Shown piece by piece: positions 14,601-25,638 of a stretch of DNA of 64,000 nt. Position 1 is the stretch's first letter. The number at the start of each line of letters is the position of its first letter. This DNA is from Embiotoca jacksoni (Eukaryota; Chordata; Actinopteri; Embiotocidae), in contig JAKOON010000007.1 of assembly GCA_022577435.1 (NCBI GenBank), positions 13,144,926 to 13,208,925 on the forward strand, written 5' to 3'. A model generated the notes under the pieces. It did not search any database and was not told where the DNA came from. It saw only the letters and a list, made by a program, of their open reading frames with translations. The translations under genes and the position numbers were made by a program.

Positions 14601-17530
14601 CAACTCTGACCATTCCATTTGTTTTTATTGGCTCTCTTGCACGGCATACACTTTAGAGCTGATTGGATCTTACTTAAAAAATGTAAGTAAATTTCAACTG
14701 GATGAAGACAACCGTGGAAATCTTATTTCCTCACCTTGAGACAAAAGTAGCAGAGCATCATTCTTGTGCATTCTGGCAGCACTACACATATGATTGTAGA
14801 AATATACAAAATCTGAATCACAACATTAACGTAAATATTTACTAAAGCAAAATCTCTTTGAAATTAACACTGAGGTTTGATGGGCTGAACACAAAAATCA
14901 AATAAAAAAACTGTTGATGAAACATGTCTTTAGTCATTACCTGACCATCACATGTCAAAAAAGTCAGACTACTGCAAAGTGATAATGATAATGATGTTGA
15001 TTTAACATTGAAGCTATATGTATAACAGTTATAACAATTTCACTTTTGAGGATATAGTCACATTTACTGAGATGTGTGTGACATTTTAATTTAGGTTATT
15101 CTTTTCTTTGTCAGCCAATTTGACTTCAGATGATTCACTGTGTGTACATACTTCACAATACTTTATCATAAAGGACACGGCAGCGATTGCAATCCTTACA
15201 TCACACTCAAGTCACTCTAATAGAAGCCTTAGTATCTCACCCAATCAGCAGAAGGAAGTAATATATCAATTCCCATGACTTCCAGTCACATCCTTTCTGA
15301 GACTGCATGAATCATGAATTTGCGTCTGAAAATCAACAGAAAGTAGTTCATAATGAAAGGTAGCCAAAAATAAAGTGCAGATTTAAGATTTGATTTAAGG
15401 AAAACTTAATCACCCTCTGTGCTATCGTTCCCACTAAATGGATTCAAAAATGTACCCTTTCTTTAAAACTGAGTCCCTGTCCCACTGCCATCTTACTACT
15501 TATGGTTCAGGGGGTTTCAGTGTTTGCTAGGGGGTGTCTTGCATTAAAAAGTCTTGGTACTCATTGCACTGCTGTAATAAAACCGTGCATTTAACATGCA
15601 CATTTATGGTCCTCAATAACCCAGAAGTCTTAATAAAAATGAAAGTTGACATTGGCATGAAGGATCCTCCACACTAGCTGTCTTTAATGTCCAAGACATT
15701 CCATTAAAAGGGGAGCACTTCCTTAGAAGTGGAGCTTTTATCCTGATTGCTTACAGGAAGAGAGAGAGAGAAAAAAAAGAGAAGCCAAACGACCTTCAGT
15801 GCCTCCACAACTAGCCCTTCCCTCATGCGTGCTCTGTGAATAGACACGCCTGTGTGCACATGTGCGAAGCTGAGATACACGCACTGATGCAGCCACCTGT
15901 GTGTAGATGTACAGTATGTTTCCTGTAGGTTTTGAATGGAGAAACAGATGTATCGACTCTTTGATACAAAACACTCAAGACATATGTACAAATACACATC
16001 TGAGTCATTGGCTACTGTGTATTCTGTTCATGTACAGAGAAGCCATCTCACTTTTTAATGATTATTAGGAGATAGGGAAAAAGACAAATCTGCATGTTCA
16101 ATTAGCGCCTGTGCGATCCCAGAGAGATAATACATGGGACTGGCTAATGTCCTTGCTTCTGAACTTCTTTAGCCGTTTTCCTTTTGAAGCTGGAGAAAAA
16201 AAAGAAGATGGGGATGGAGATTTCCCTCAGTGGGAACACAACTGTTGAGCTACATTTAATAAGCTGGTCAAAAACACTCTCCTGCCGAGAAAGATGGCGC
16301 TTTTAATGACCATTCTGCTTCCAAAGTCTCAGATGTGCAGCTAGATTGCTTGCCACATAGCAGACAAGGCAGCCATCTTATTAATAGCAACGCACCACAC
16401 ATGCTGCAGACTAGGGAGCAGAAATCCAGAGAGGGAGAAAGGGAGAGAGACACACACTGGCACATGGAGAAAAAGCATGTGTCCCTTGCATGCTTTTACT
16501 GCCTGTGAAGGCAGGGAGACAGATGGGTGCAGTAAGGAGGAGATTAGATGGAGGAGGCAGGGCACGGACCGTCTAAAAAATCTAGCCCTCATGAGAGGAT
16601 GTCCAGGCCAGCCTCCACACAGGCCAGAAGGGGGAGGCTCTGTGATGGATGTACCCTGTGACTGGAGTCCTCGGCACGCCCACATGGAGACGCCACCAAG
16701 GCCAGGCCGGAGGAGCAGGCAATCAAAGAGAAAGGCCGGGGGGCTTGGATGATATAGGAGGATTCAGCTTATTAAATAAGCTTCAGGAGGAGCATGGAGC
16801 ATCTGAAATAAGTTGTCACTCTGCCACCAACAGGCATAAAAGGAGCCTCTGTTAGATGGAAAGTCTATGCACTGCAGGCAGTGATGACAGACTGTGTACA
16901 GTAAGAGTGGGAATACTGTCATTAAGTACACAGACACACCAGGGAGCTCCAGAACAGTGTGTCATCGTTGATTTACTTTTCTTGCTTTTTTTTGCTTGGG
17001 TCTAGTTAACCTACATCTGAGCAGAAGGTGAAGGAGAATGTTTGTGTCTACACAAGTGCATGGACACGTTTTAATCTCATCCTATGTTATCATATCCTAC
17101 CGTACTCCACATATTCAACTACGCAACATTCAATATGACACGACTCCCTGTATTTCTACGGCTAGAGAATGAAGTTTCATTTGTAAGCAAGTTGGAATAA
17201 AAAGTGAGGTGGAGCCATGACATACTGTTTACAATCTTGTTTCCTGACTTAATTTCCATTCAGAGTGCAAAGTAGGAAACTCAATATAAGACACTATTGA
17301 TGCAACAGTTTGCTAACACAGATAGAAAATCATTACACAAATCCATTACTAGTGGCCACCTGAAACCAGGTCTGCTCATGACAGTGTATAATTCTTTTGA
17401 TTATAGATTTTGACTTCAATTTTCACCACCATGCGCATCCAGGCACTTTGATTAATTTCTTGTTTACTGCGTTGTCCTGGCAACAAGCACATACTACCAG
17501 TTTTTGCTTCAACAGTTAAGACTATAGAAG

Positions 17531-17551
17531 AGGAGGAGGAGGAGGAGGAGG
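17531..17551. repeat. (AGG)7 microsatellite
   Basis: Seven AGG units on the plus strand; poly-Ser in a minus-strand frame is an artefact. Confidence 0.9.
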
Positions 17552-18228
17552 GGTGGCATACAGTGGAGGCTGTGAAAACAGGTGCAAAAAGACATTTTTT
17601 CACTTGGATTTCCTGTCACATCCAGCAGCCCACTCCAGTCCTAAACTTTATATAATTACAACAATCTGTGCTCTCAGAGAGTCTGTGTGAAATCTGATTG
17701 CCATTGGTAACATTCACAGCAAGAGTCCTGGCGTGATAGAAGGCTTCCTGTTTCAATTTCCTAGGATCCCTCAAGTTTTACAGGCTCTTTTTTTTTTCAT
17801 ATCCCATCAGTGGGGCATACATTTCCATTCAGGGGAAAAAAAACAGACCCGGTAATATCCAATTTACTGGGAGGCAGAGGAGATGGTTTCATTGGCAGTA
17901 TAATAACATGCTACATGGAGCGTAGCATTATGGAGTATGAATAAAAAAGGCATTTATGGTAAAAATTCAATCCAAAAGCAGTCATCATTCATCGGAGGAA
18001 ATCAAGGCAATTAGTAACACTTTGATGCAAATTGGAGAACGCAAAAACACATCACAAACCCTCGGCACTGTAATGGGGCCCAAAGCGGAGCAGCGCAAAT
18101 GACCTCGTTCAGATGCATGTTGGTCTGCTGATCAAAAGTCCAAGTACAGTGATTTTACTCTGCCTAGTGACAAGAAAACAAAATAGTGTGTGTACGGGTG
18201 TGGGTTGGTGTGTGTGGTGACTGGAGGA

Positions 18229-18241
18229 GGGGGGGGGGGGG
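18229..18241. repeat. G13 homopolymer
   Basis: A run of 13 G on the plus strand after a GT-rich segment (GTGTGGGTTGGTGTGTGTGG). Confidence 0.9.
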
Positions 18242-19296
18242 AAACCACTTAATGGCTTTATGACCACTACACTGCCTAAAACCAGGCCTGTATGTGCTGA
18301 GTGATTTCTTTAATGTACTTCCATATAATGTACAGTAAAAGCCCTGTGCTGCATTCGCAGCCATGTGTGTCCGGAGCAGCATGTTTGTGTCATGTTAACA
18401 CATCGACAAGCGGGTGATGTGAGCGTGGCAAAACTTAAAGATCTCTCATTTGGAATATCACCACCGCATAATGTGGTGCAATGTGAAAACAAACAAAAAA
18501 AACACCTCAGTATCCTGATAGCCTGTCACGTACAAAACAAAGCTGTCAATAAATGCAAGAGAACAGCCAGCTTTTAAGTGGATGGATGAATGTGTGACTA
18601 ACTTCCAGGTTAAGTATGATGCAGTGACAACTTGGCTGCGTGGGGGTGGAGCTGGGGGTTGACATTCATGGATGGAGCGCAGAGAAACAGTTCATTCGTA
18701 TGAACCGAAGCGCTTCCTGCAGGAACTTACCTGTGCGTAGTGAGGCTCCATCTTAATTCAGTGATGCATTAGAGGAGCATGAGTCTGAGGGATGTTTATT
18801 GCATGTCCAAGTCAAGCATGCATGCTGCGTTTAGTATTACAAACATGACCAGCAAAAGCGGTATATCATCATGAAGTAGCATTAAGGTAGCCAGGAGATA
18901 AACAACATTGCTTAGAAAGAGGACAGTGTGAGCGTGTGTGTGTCATTTAGTGTAAATGTAGTTTCCACTAAAAAGCTGTCTCTGGTACACTGTCCCCTTT
19001 TATCTTGCTTACAGAGACACATTACAACTACATGTTTATTCCGGATAAGGAGAGGGATACTAAGCAAATCAGCAAAGTATGTCAAGACCCACATGTGGCT
19101 CAAAATGTGCCGTGGAGTTTCAATTTGTGGAGGGACTGAAAATCATAGTCATTTATATGCAAACACCTGCTGAAAACATTCGTTATGCTGTACAGTACCA
19201 TGGAATACATTATTCGATACCCGCTACCTGCATCGGCAGTTTCTGATATCAAGCAGTCTACACAGCAGCAGGCGTGAGCTGCACAGCTGTATCACG

Positions 19297-19318
19297 CCCC
19301 CCCCCCCCCCCCCCCCCC
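19297..19318. repeat. C22 homopolymer
   Basis: Twenty-two C on the plus strand, the longest G/C run in the window, 31 bp from the 186-bp exon boundary. Confidence 0.9.
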
Positions 19319-19332
19319 ACACACCCCGCCCC
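19297..19332 (-). promoter_or_regulatory. G-tract cluster just downstream of a 5' splice site
   Basis: On the plus strand there is C22 at 19297-19318 and CCCCGCCCC at 19324-19332. In the nlgn3 pre-mRNA this reads GGGGCGGGG at +18 to +26 and G22 at +32 to +53 after the 186-bp exon. Intronic G runs close to a donor are known binding sites for hnRNP H/F and can act as splicing enhancers. Several runs this close could also fold as a G-quadruplex. The sequence is directly seen; the regulatory role is inference. The exact run length could be a sequencing error. Confidence 0.4.
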
Positions 19333-19349
19333 ATTGTGTGTTACTGTAC

Positions 19350-19535
19350 CTTCAGAGTGATGGGAGAGAGTGAGCAGGCTGACGCAGGAAGCTCCGATTC
19401 CAGAACCAAACACAGTGATGCGGTTGGAATCTCCTCCGAAGAAGCCGATGTTCTCGCTGATCCACCTTAAAGCCTGGATCTGGTCCAGGAGCCCGTAATT
19501 TCCTTTAGCAGCCTGGTCACCGGTGCTGAGGAAAC
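19350..19535 (-). CDS. nlgn3: nlgn3 internal exon, degenerate nucleophile-elbow region (186 bp)
   Basis: Internal exon of neuroligin-3. The acceptor GCGTTGCAG is followed by GT, completing the Gly codon left open by the 150-bp exon, then 61 codons, then G before the donor GTACAG. The product starts FLSTGDQAAKGNYGLLDQ, continues QALRWISENIGFFGGD and ends SCVSLLTLSHHSE. In esterases this segment holds the nucleophile elbow G-E-S-A-G. Here it is G-S-G-I-G, so the catalytic Ser is Gly, the known neuroligin state. GIGASCVSLLTLSHHSE is the NLGN3 form (NLGN1 and NLGN2 have GAG followed by SCVNLL, from memory). One oddity is GGDSNR, where the family has GGDP; the codon is TCC, one transition from a Pro codon. 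The exon joins the 150-bp exon in frame across a 33,880-bp intron. The donor is followed by a G22 tract at +32. The next, large exon is outside the window. Confidence 0.97.
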
Positions 19536-22500
19536 CTGCAACGCATAAAGATAAGAAACTTAACAACTCAGCCAGAGGAGGCCAGTCTAATGAATCACAT
19601 TTAATAAGATAAAAAATAAATAAAAAAGCAGCTAGTCAAAAATTACTAACCCAACACTGATATTGTCACAAACAGCTTCATGCCAAGTGACAGCAGCGTT
19701 GAAATCATGACTTATTAGATGACATGGCTGTTGGTAAAATAGGAGTGCGTGTGACCACATGTCATCTGCACCTTACGGGAAATCAATGGCAAGTCTCCCT
19801 GGCTGAACACCCATCATCGGATATATTGAGCAGTCCTGATGAAAACCGTGCGAATCTATGAAAACTTTAGGAAGGCAGAGAGACAAAAAGACGTGATAAT
19901 AAGATTTACAATTGTTTCGATGTTGCAAAATCCTCAGTATGGACTGCAACCTCATTATATGTCCTATCAAAGTCACCATCTTCCTCTGACATATTTATAT
20001 TCTCTCGCACTCTCCAGCGCCACAAACTTTCCATCTAAACATTGAGAAGTGCCAGTATTCGTGTACATTTTTCCTCCATGTCTGTGTAATCTGCCATATG
20101 AGGTCTGAGTTGGACAGTGAGTCTCTCTTGGGTACATCAGAGCTCATGTTAACACACCACCCTTTTCCAGCTCCTCTCCAGGGCCTAAGCTCTGCTGAAT
20201 GATGGGTAATCGAGAGTCACGGAGAAGATCAAAGGCAACCAATCCCGGAAGTCCACACAGTGGACTCAGTGTCCATCAAACCCCTGAACATGCACGCGAG
20301 GTGACAGCTAGGAGACATGTGTGGAAACCAGCACCCCACTCTCTGCAGCGGCAACACCGCCAAACATTTCACAAGCGATAAATGTGTTGGTGGTGGCGAA
20401 TGTTTACAAGCCTCCAGTGATGGTCCTTCAGCATCTCAGCATTGTTCCTAACTTCTATTTCATGGTGTCTGCCCCCATGTAATGATGAACTCTATGTTTT
20501 CGAGTCCTAGGGGTGAAAGAAACAGTTTGGATATCAGCGATGCAAAAATAATATTAAAAAAAGATCAAATCTGTGTTTTGACTCAGATCAGCACAACAAG
20601 GCTCACTTCAGAGAGCAGCTTGCTGTGGGGTCAGAAGCTGTTTATGGTACACTCATTATCTTTGTTTGTGCGAATCCGGAGACACAACCTCCTTGCCCCA
20701 CCCCCCTCCAGCAGGCCCTCCTTACCCCAAGGGCCCGTTGGCAGTGGGCAGGGGGAAAGGCCAGGCCTGATCATTGATAGGAGAGAGGCAGTGGCACAGG
20801 AAGCAAAGCAGGAGACAAATGGATCAACAGATGGTCTTCTTCAGATGCATCCCTGAGGATGACAGAGCAGCAGGGCACATGCAGCGAGAGAGGGAAAGAG
20901 ACAGGCAGAGGAACAGAGACAGACACAGAGAGGAGAATGGAGGACTCCCAATTGAAGAGTGTCTCCTTTTCTTTCCCTCTCGTGGCTCCTCCTTGCTTTC
21001 CATCATAACTAAAGGACAACAGCTTTTACAATCCTCTCCAGGGTGCATGGGGGAGACAGAAGAGGCGTCACTCTCCCAGAATAACCCTCATTTGCAAAAT
21101 GGTTCACACTTCACCAAGTGGATGTCAGATGGGTTAAGAAATGTCAGGGGACTGTCATGTAAAAGGAATTCTGTACAACTGTTAGCCTAATTGAAAAGAT
21201 ACCGTAAACATGATCCATTTGGAAATGTAATATGAAGCATTGCTAAATGACAAAATGTAAATAATAAGCACGGCATCCTCAGCTGGCATAATAAAATACT
21301 GCTCAATACTATAGTCTTTTTGTTTATCTCGGCTGATTCCCCAGCATCTATAAATGAAACTGGTCATTAAAATGCCCAGGTGGAATCCAATATCTTAGAC
21401 AACAAGACATGCTGCAGGCACCATTTAAAAATACATCTAATATAGCTTCTGGTTATGTTTTAATTGGAAAGGTGACAGAACGTATTTTCTTTGGAAAGCA
21501 ATTAAGATAGCAAAGTAATTGTTTTTATGCATGCCTATTTTTTATTTTTTACATTTATAGCAGCCTTTTGTCTTCACGCTCGTGCTCTGGAGGGTTTTGT
21601 TTTGTTTTCTTTATGTCACCTATAGGAGGTGATCACCTGAGCATCACCTCCGGACGTCCAGGCTACCTTTTTAGATTAAAGTCCAGGAAAATATTTACAG
21701 ACACATTCTGATTACTTAAATATTCCCACGTAGTGTATCATATTGTTTTACTCTGGTTTGAGAAATTTCTCCTCACTCTCCAGGGACTAGATTTCCAGAT
21801 TCATTAGATGATCCTTGTCTGATCAGCGCTGCGTGGGTGTTGGCTGCACATGAACCATGATGTGCAGTGTACTATCTCTTCACAGCTCACACCTACACAG
21901 GACCTTGTGGATTCTGGGCTGCAGCTCGGTGCTGCTGAACTGTTTGGTCAGGCTGGTTATGTGCTTGACTGCACTCCTCAACCTGACATTCAGCTGATAT
22001 CTTTAATACACACTCTGTGCTTTACAATGAGCATTTAATTATAAACTATAATCACATAATATCCATCTTGGTCGGCTGCCTGAATTCAAATCAATATGCA
22101 AATTCCCTTTTAAATGATCTGACCAATTAACTTTGGCACAAACAGTATACACAATTACAGTGGCCCAGTCAAGCTAATTCAACATAAATAAAGTAATCAT
22201 TAAACTGTAAATAGTTCTAGTTGATCTGCTACTTTAAAAGTAAAGTTCCTACAAATTAATTTGTACTAATTTAATTTTCTCTGTGACATTATTAATCCTG
22301 TTGTGAGTTCAGTAACAAATGATAGATTAAATGAGAGCTATTTTAATTTCAGTCTTAATAACTGAGGCAGAGCCCACGTGTCATACCTACAGGTTGGATA
22401 CAAACGTCATTTGTGGTTTACCTGATGTTTCTTTTTTCTCTTAAAAAAAAACAAAGAAATGATTTTGTATATCAAGCTCAAGAGGTTCAGCGAGAAGTCT

Positions 22501-22920
22501 TTGCTTTTACAAAGGAACTAGAAACACATCAAAAAATAGAAAACAGCCCCGGAGCTGAACTACACTGGAGAAAATAAATCATGTGAGTGATCTTTATTTA
22601 AGTCAAACATCTTAAATCATGTATGCCAAATCCAAAATGCACTTAAAAAGATCTGTTGATAAAAACGGGTTATATAACCATCACTTGCAAAAGGTCATGT
22701 CAAAGAATAACTTTTCAAATTGTGTCAATGGTTGAAACAAAGATTTCCAAATATGGAACCTGTCAGCTGGATTAGACATCACATTTCTTATTCACCACAA
22801 ACAAACTGTATGAGTTAATAACAGTGATTCTGTTCTCTTTCGCTGCGTGTTAAAGCTGTAATTTGTACTGACTGATTACATGATGCGTTTTCATATCATG
22901 TCTTAAAACTGTTCCTTCCG

Positions 22921-23280
22921 TGACAGTGATGCGGTGCTCTGCTGCAGCGTAGCACTGACATGTTCTCCTTGTGGCAGCACGGAGATGCAGATTCAGTCCT
23001 GGCAGCGGCAACCGTGTTTTGGTCACATCCGGGTCAGGTCGCACCTGTCTCCTTGCATCGTCCTTGCAGGGCAAAACATTGCGTGTAAGTCGCGCAGCGT
23101 CCCTTGCAAGGAACACTGCTTCCCTTGTCACCTTAACATGACCAGAGGGTTCAGTGAATGTACAGAGCATGACAGCGTCCCCTCCCCGCTAAGTTCGCGG
23201 TTCAGCCACTGTGCCGGAAGCAATATGCGAGCAGCACACACGGATAGTCGGAGACCAGGTGATCGCCATTCAAACCCACT
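22921..23280. promoter_or_regulatory. CpG-enriched intronic patch
   Basis: I count about 21 CpG in 360 bp by eye (for example GTCGCGCAGCGT and AGTTCGCGGTT), clearly more than in surrounding intron. No TATA box, exon or conserved frame was identified, so it could be a regulatory element, an internal promoter or a CpG-rich repeat remnant. Confidence 0.3.
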
Positions 23281-25607
23281 CTTCAATTTCCACACATTTT
23301 CACACACCAGCCACAGCCGTTGCATCACCTGAATATCAGAGAAACTGTTTGTTTTTCCGAAAAAACAACAACAACAAACAAACAAACAAACAGAACATGC
23401 GCTGAGCGTGATGCCACATAATCCATTTTGCGGCTTGATCATATTTAATCAATATGTATGTGCCACTATCTCGGTCTAAACTGAGTGTCTGTTTCCTCCT
23501 GAGCCGAGGCAGCGATTTCCTTTAGCCATGCTTCTCTGCATTGATATTGCTCTATTGATTATGATTTAAATGTCTGTTTCCTATACGGCGGGCTATAACT
23601 CACGGTGTAACGGAAAGACGTGACGATAATGATCGCTCTGACCCCAGACATCTCTCTTAGCCTGGTCTCCCAGATAATGGAATGTGTGTAAACTAATGGC
23701 GGAGGGTAAGAAGGGAGCGAGGAGGGGTGAGGGGGAGGGCAAAAGCTTGTTATTGAGCTGAAGAGTGAGCTCACATAGGGACAGATGGAGGGAACAGATA
23801 GGGAAGAGTGGAGGAAAGGAGAAGAAGGAGGAGGAGGATGGGAATAACAGCGGTGACGTAATAGAGGGGATGTTTTTTGGCTTTCTGGTGAATTCATTCT
23901 TGCGTTTACTTCGCCTTTTCCCTGTTTCTTTCTCCCTCTAGTCCTCTCCCTCTTTGGGGGTGCCGATTAACAAGGCCGTCTGTGTCCAATCTCTCCTTTG
24001 GTACCACCCCTCCCGCCCCGGTCTCCCTCTTGCCCTCTCCCTCTATCTCTTCTCCTCCTTCTCTTTTCTGGCGAAATAAAGGCCCACACAGTCACAGCCT
24101 TGACAGCCCCCACTAAGAATCCCCCACCACAAAAGAGCTCCAACTTCCCCCCAGCCAGGCCCGGGCTGAATGGGAGCCTCTGGGGTGTGGATGAGAAGCA
24201 GAGGATGGAAGGGGCCACCCTCCACACAGCCACATAAAGGGCCTGTGTGTCGGGCTCATGATGAGCAAGGGGCATACCCAGCGGTCCATCCTCCACACAC
24301 AGCCATTCCCAAAAGATTTCTCATCCTTTTCTTTTTTTTATGGGCGCGGATTTCAGTGGGCTGACAAGTCTCAATTTTTTTTTTAATAAAAAACGAAGGC
24401 TGTTTGAAGGGAATGGGGCGTGGGCCTGAATGAAGGTGCCTGCCACTTGGATCATCGTACAGCTCCTGTTTACAGCTCGCTGCCCCAATAGCATGGCTGG
24501 AGAGCGGTCTGATCTGAGAGCAGGAGGGTCAAGGGAGATAGAGAGAAACAGAAAGGCAGGGAGGGAGAGAGAAAGAGAGAAGTGCGAGCAAGCACAAGAA
24601 AGCCTCTTCATGGCAGCCTGAACACAGAGAGCCATTTACCCAACACCACATCCTTGTTTCCGGTGGAAGAGAAAATAAAGACTTTGGAGGGAGAAGAAAA
24701 AAAACAACATACTGTCTGATTGTCCCCCCTACAAATTACTAGTTCCATGTTAATGAATATAACATCACAGCAGAACCGCACTAGAAAATGGTTAAAAAGA
24801 ATTTATGTATGAGCCCCCGATTCCTGCTGGCCTCATCACGAATCAATAATTAAAGAAAATATCAGACCGCCTCAAATGGCAGCAAAGTCATCTGATGTTT
24901 CAGGGGCCTGCCCCTCGACACAGGGCGAGTTCAAACTGCATGATAACACACTCACGAAACGGCAGGTCTTTGCTAAAAATGTGAGCAGACCGATGACTGC
25001 CAGACACCTAAATGCTTTGGCTTAGCATTAGTCTCAGCTGTGCACAATGTCGCAGATAGATGCAGTGTCTGCGCCTCAAATGAACACTGCTATGATGTTG
25101 TGGTCGAACGATGCTGAAGATAGAGCGCTGTGCACGCTGTGCTGCTGTACACAGAGTCACTCACATGGAAAATGGGGTTTGTGTGCAACAAAGCAATGAA
25201 AAAAAACAACAAAATGTCAAGAGGGAAAATCTGTGCCGCACAAACACCAAAGCTCATCTGACACATATCTGAGCCCCTAAAACCCAGATCTCTCACAGAC
25301 AGACAAGGGCCTGTTGTGGCAGGCAGGGATGAAAAACAGATACCGTAAGTCAGAGCTGGTGGTGCACGTGGCAGCTGCTGGTTGTCCTGCATGTGACTTC
25401 GGGGGCTGCTAAATCTGATTGTGCGATATGTCCCGGTGGTCAGACAACACTGTTCAAGGGCTCTGGTGAACAGCAGCCCTGGCAGCTACTACAAATGAGC
25501 AGTTTGCATATGTATGACCCCTGGCGTCTGAACGTCACTCAATCAATCACACATCCACTGTAGCGGCTGCCGGCTTTCAGTTTTGTTGCTCTCCTTTTGC
25601 TTTCTCA

Positions 25608-25638
25608 CCCTCCCCTCCCCTCCCCTCCCCTCCCCTCC
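25608..25638. repeat. (CCCCT)n tract
   Basis: About six CCCCT units on the plus strand, giving (AGGGG)n in the pre-mRNA. Confidence 0.9.

Larger units (their letters stand above)
1..19349 (-). other. nlgn3: nlgn3 intron downstream of the 186-bp exon (partial, at least 19.3 kb)
   Basis: Intronic sequence after the donor GAAG|GTACAG. The large exon that follows in other neuroligin genes (starting near GLFQRAIIQSG and running through most of the ectodomain) would show as a long minus-strand open frame. None exists here, so the intron extends past position 1. Contents: (CA)n at 716-785 and 6793-6864, (AT)n at 4696-4731, T21 at 9680-9700, a purine-rich tract at 11041-11640 ending in (GACA)11, (AGG)7 at 17531-17551, G13 at 18229-18241 and the C22 run at 19297-19318. 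Between these I see no gene, RNA gene or clear mobile element. Confidence 0.85.

Noticed and set aside
16766..16782. 17-bp hairpin (AGCTTATT-A-AATAAGCT)
   Set aside because: Short AT-rich inverted repeats like this are frequent; nothing around it suggests function.
1..19349. Search for the large neuroligin exon starting GLFQRAIIQSG
   Set aside because: No minus-strand frame of the needed length (about 260 codons) exists here. It lies outside the window.
23070..23084. Possible 15-nt plus-strand micro-exon (TCCTTGCAG before, GTAAGT after)
   Set aside because: It is on the strand opposite to nlgn3, no neighbouring exons exist, and short AG...GTAAGT spacings occur by chance.
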